NCBI RefSeq assembly: GCF_011578045.1
Contig: NZ_CP049801.1
Location: forward strand, 124,001 to 188,000
DNA: 64,000 nt
From: Acinetobacter shaoyimingii
Lineage (GTDB): Bacteria; Pseudomonadota; Gammaproteobacteria; Pseudomonadales; Moraxellaceae
Direction of reading: 5' to 3'
The notes below the pieces were generated by a model, which saw only the letters and a list, made by a program, of their open reading frames with translations, did no database searches and was not told where the DNA came from. The position numbers were made by a program, and so were the translations under genes. Shown here piece after piece: positions 62,824-64,000 of this stretch. Numbering within the stretch: position 1 is the stretch's first letter; every line of letters starts with the position of its first letter.

Positions 62824-63726
62824 ATGTTGAAACAACGGACCCTGAAACGAGTCGTGAAAGCGAGTGGTATCGGATTACATAGTGGCCAAAAAGTAATGAT
62901 TAATTTTGTCCCACATGTTGCTGATGGGGGTATTGTATTTCGACGTATTGACTTAAATCCGCCCGTAAATATTCCAGCCAATGCCATGCTGATTCAAGAA
63001 GCATTTATGTGTTCGAATTTGGTACAAGAAAATGCCAAAGTAGGTACAGTTGAACATGTGATGAGTGCGATTGCAGGTTTAGGTATTGATAATTTAATTA
63101 TTGAAGTATCGGCCTCAGAAGTACCCATTATGGACGGAAGTGCTGGTCCTTTCATCTACTTACTTATGCAAGGTGAGCTTGTCGAACAAGATGCACCAAA
63201 AAAATTCATCAAAATTTTAAAACCTGTGCAAGCGCTTATTGATGATAAACGCGCGATTTTTTCTCCGCACAATGGTTTTCAACTTAATTTCACCATTGAT
63301 TTTGATCATCCTGCTTTTGCAAAAGAATACCAATCTGCAACCATTGATTTCTCAACAGAAACATTTGTGTACGAAGTGAGTGAAGCACGTACCTTTGGAT
63401 TTATGAAAGATCTGGACTACTTAAAATCTAATAATTTGGCTTTAGGTGCGAGTTTAGATAATGCCATTGGTGTAGATGATACTGGTGTAGTCAATGAAGA
63501 AGGTCTACGTTTTGCAGATGAATTTGTTCGCCACAAAATTTTAGATGCTGTTGGAGATCTATTTTTATTGGGTCACCAGATTATTGCAAAATTTGATGGT
63601 TACAAATCTGGTCATGCTTTGAACAATCAACTGTTACGCAATGTTAAAAGCGATCCAACCTCTTATGAAATTGTAACATTTGATGACCAAAAATCTTGCC
63701 CAATTCAGTTTGTTAGTGTGACATAA
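62824..63726 (+). CDS. lpxC: UDP-3-O-acyl-N-acetylglucosamine deacetylase
   Basis: Zinc enzyme for the committed step of lipid A synthesis. [15 protein letters not shown] holds the first zinc His, [11 protein letters not shown] the substrate loop, and [19 protein letters not shown] the His and Asp zinc ligands. The length of 300 matches the family. It has its own upstream region after the ftsZ terminator. Confidence 0.97.
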   Translation: MLKQRTLKRVVKASGIGLHSGQKVMINFVPHVADGGIVFRRIDLNPPVNIPANAMLIQEAFMCSNLVQENAKVGTVEHVMSAIAGLGIDNLIIEVSASEVPIMDGSAGPFIYLLMQGELVEQDAPKKFIKILKPVQALIDDKRAIFSPHNGFQLNFTIDFDHPAFAKEYQSATIDFSTETFVYEVSEARTFGFMKDLDYLKSNNLALGASLDNAIGVDDTGVVNEEGLRFADEFVRHKILDAVGDLFLLGHQIIAKFDGYKSGHALNNQLLRNVKSDPTSYEIVTFDDQKSCPIQFVSVT

Positions 63727-63770
63727 GTCATTGTCGGATAAGATGAATGTTATAATGTATCGTTTATAGG

Positions 63771-63790
63771 TGTGACAAAAGTCACATTTT
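63771..63790 (+). terminator. Probable terminator of lpxC
   Basis: TGTGAC-AAAA-GTCACA followed by TTTTGATGTTTG; a short 6-bp stem with a modest T-run. Confidence 0.55.
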
Positions 63791-63823
63791 GATGTTTGTT
63801 TAACCGATATTTTGATTTTGAGA

Positions 63824-64000
63824 TTACTTTTTATCTCTTGCCAAACGTGCCAAAGCTTGGCTAAGCTTGGGGTCATTCACGAAAGCAGCTGCGCTTTGTA
63901 ACATCTCTTGTGTTGCTGGTGATAATTGTTTCGGAATGTTTGCAGTCTTTGGTTTGTTTTGGGGCTTTGTTCTTAATCTAAGTTGAAGTTTTTGCAGATC
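63824..64000 (-). CDS. C-terminal part of a gene cut by the window edge (possibly DUF721/DciA-like)
   Basis: Minus-strand frame ending at TAA 63824-63826 and open through the window edge. The 58 visible residues are basic, then alanine- and leucine-rich (PATQEMLQSAAAFVNDPKLS, QALARLARDKK at the very end). Codon use looks coding. A DUF721/DciA-type protein is a guess from its position beside lpxC and its short basic C-terminus; the diagnostic part lies outside the window. Confidence 0.5.
   Translation of the reverse strand, partial: DLQKLQLRLRTKPQNKPKTANIPKQLSPATQEMLQSAAAFVNDPKLSQALARLARDKK

Overview
The window looks like a chromosomal segment of an Acinetobacter-type gammaproteobacterium (Moraxellaceae). 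The DNA is AT-rich. It carries a cell-division block murG-murC-ddl-ftsQ-ftsA-ftsZ followed by lpxC, and many proteins resemble Acinetobacter core proteins (BolA, SirB-like, orphan ParA, DedA, DoxX, GuaA, XthA, PyrE). The species cannot be named from sequence alone. No prophage, insertion sequence, integrase or CRISPR array was seen.

Layout. (1) 0.2-12.3 kb: an ABC-transporter-dependent capsule locus, kpsMTED, two AT-rich serotype-type genes (a 1093-aa glycosyltransferase-like/HAD protein and an acetyltransferase/SGNH protein), then the Kdo-linker transferases kpsC and kpsS. It ends at a strong terminator beside two tRNA-Gly(GCC) genes. (2) 12.8-24.4 kb: housekeeping and small-enzyme genes, including guaA with an unusual tandem-hairpin 3' region, an Mrr-type restriction enzyme and a diguanylate cyclase. 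(3) 25.0-30.7 kb: the urea ABC transporter urtABCDE. (4) 30.8-32.9 kb: a PLD-family protein, a secreted unknown and an NTF2-like protein. (5) 32.9-40.9 kb: a purine-catabolic island: urate hydroxylase (hpxO), 5-hydroxyisourate hydrolase (hiuH), OHCU decarboxylase (uraD), allantoinase (puuE), allantoicase (alc), ureidoglycolate lyase (allA), a urate/xanthine-type permease and a Tsx-like outer-membrane channel. (6) 41-54 kb: mixed genes including two GNAT proteins, an acyltransferase/SGNH protein, xthA, pyrE, a degenerate GGDEF protein and a VanW/methyltransferase pair. (7) 54.3-64 kb: gshB, then murG to lpxC, and the 3' end of a convergent gene.

How the genes work together. The purine island encodes an unbroken route from urate through allantoin to glyoxylate plus two urea. 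The urt operon 2-3 kb away imports urea, so the region reads as a nitrogen-scavenging block. I find sigma-54-like -24/-12 elements with correct spacing upstream of urtA, alc, hpxO, tsx, uraD and puuE, and an NtrC-type palindrome upstream of urtA. This suggests one nitrogen-limitation regulon across the block.

The most novel-looking non-coding signal is on the minus strand between the ArsC-like gene and xthA (about 46229-46403). It is a roughly 175-nt region with eight GGA motifs, several in hairpin loops, that ends in a Rho-independent terminator. It has the architecture of a CsrA/RsmA-titrating small RNA. A second is the set of tandem hairpins behind guaA, whose stems show compensatory base changes.
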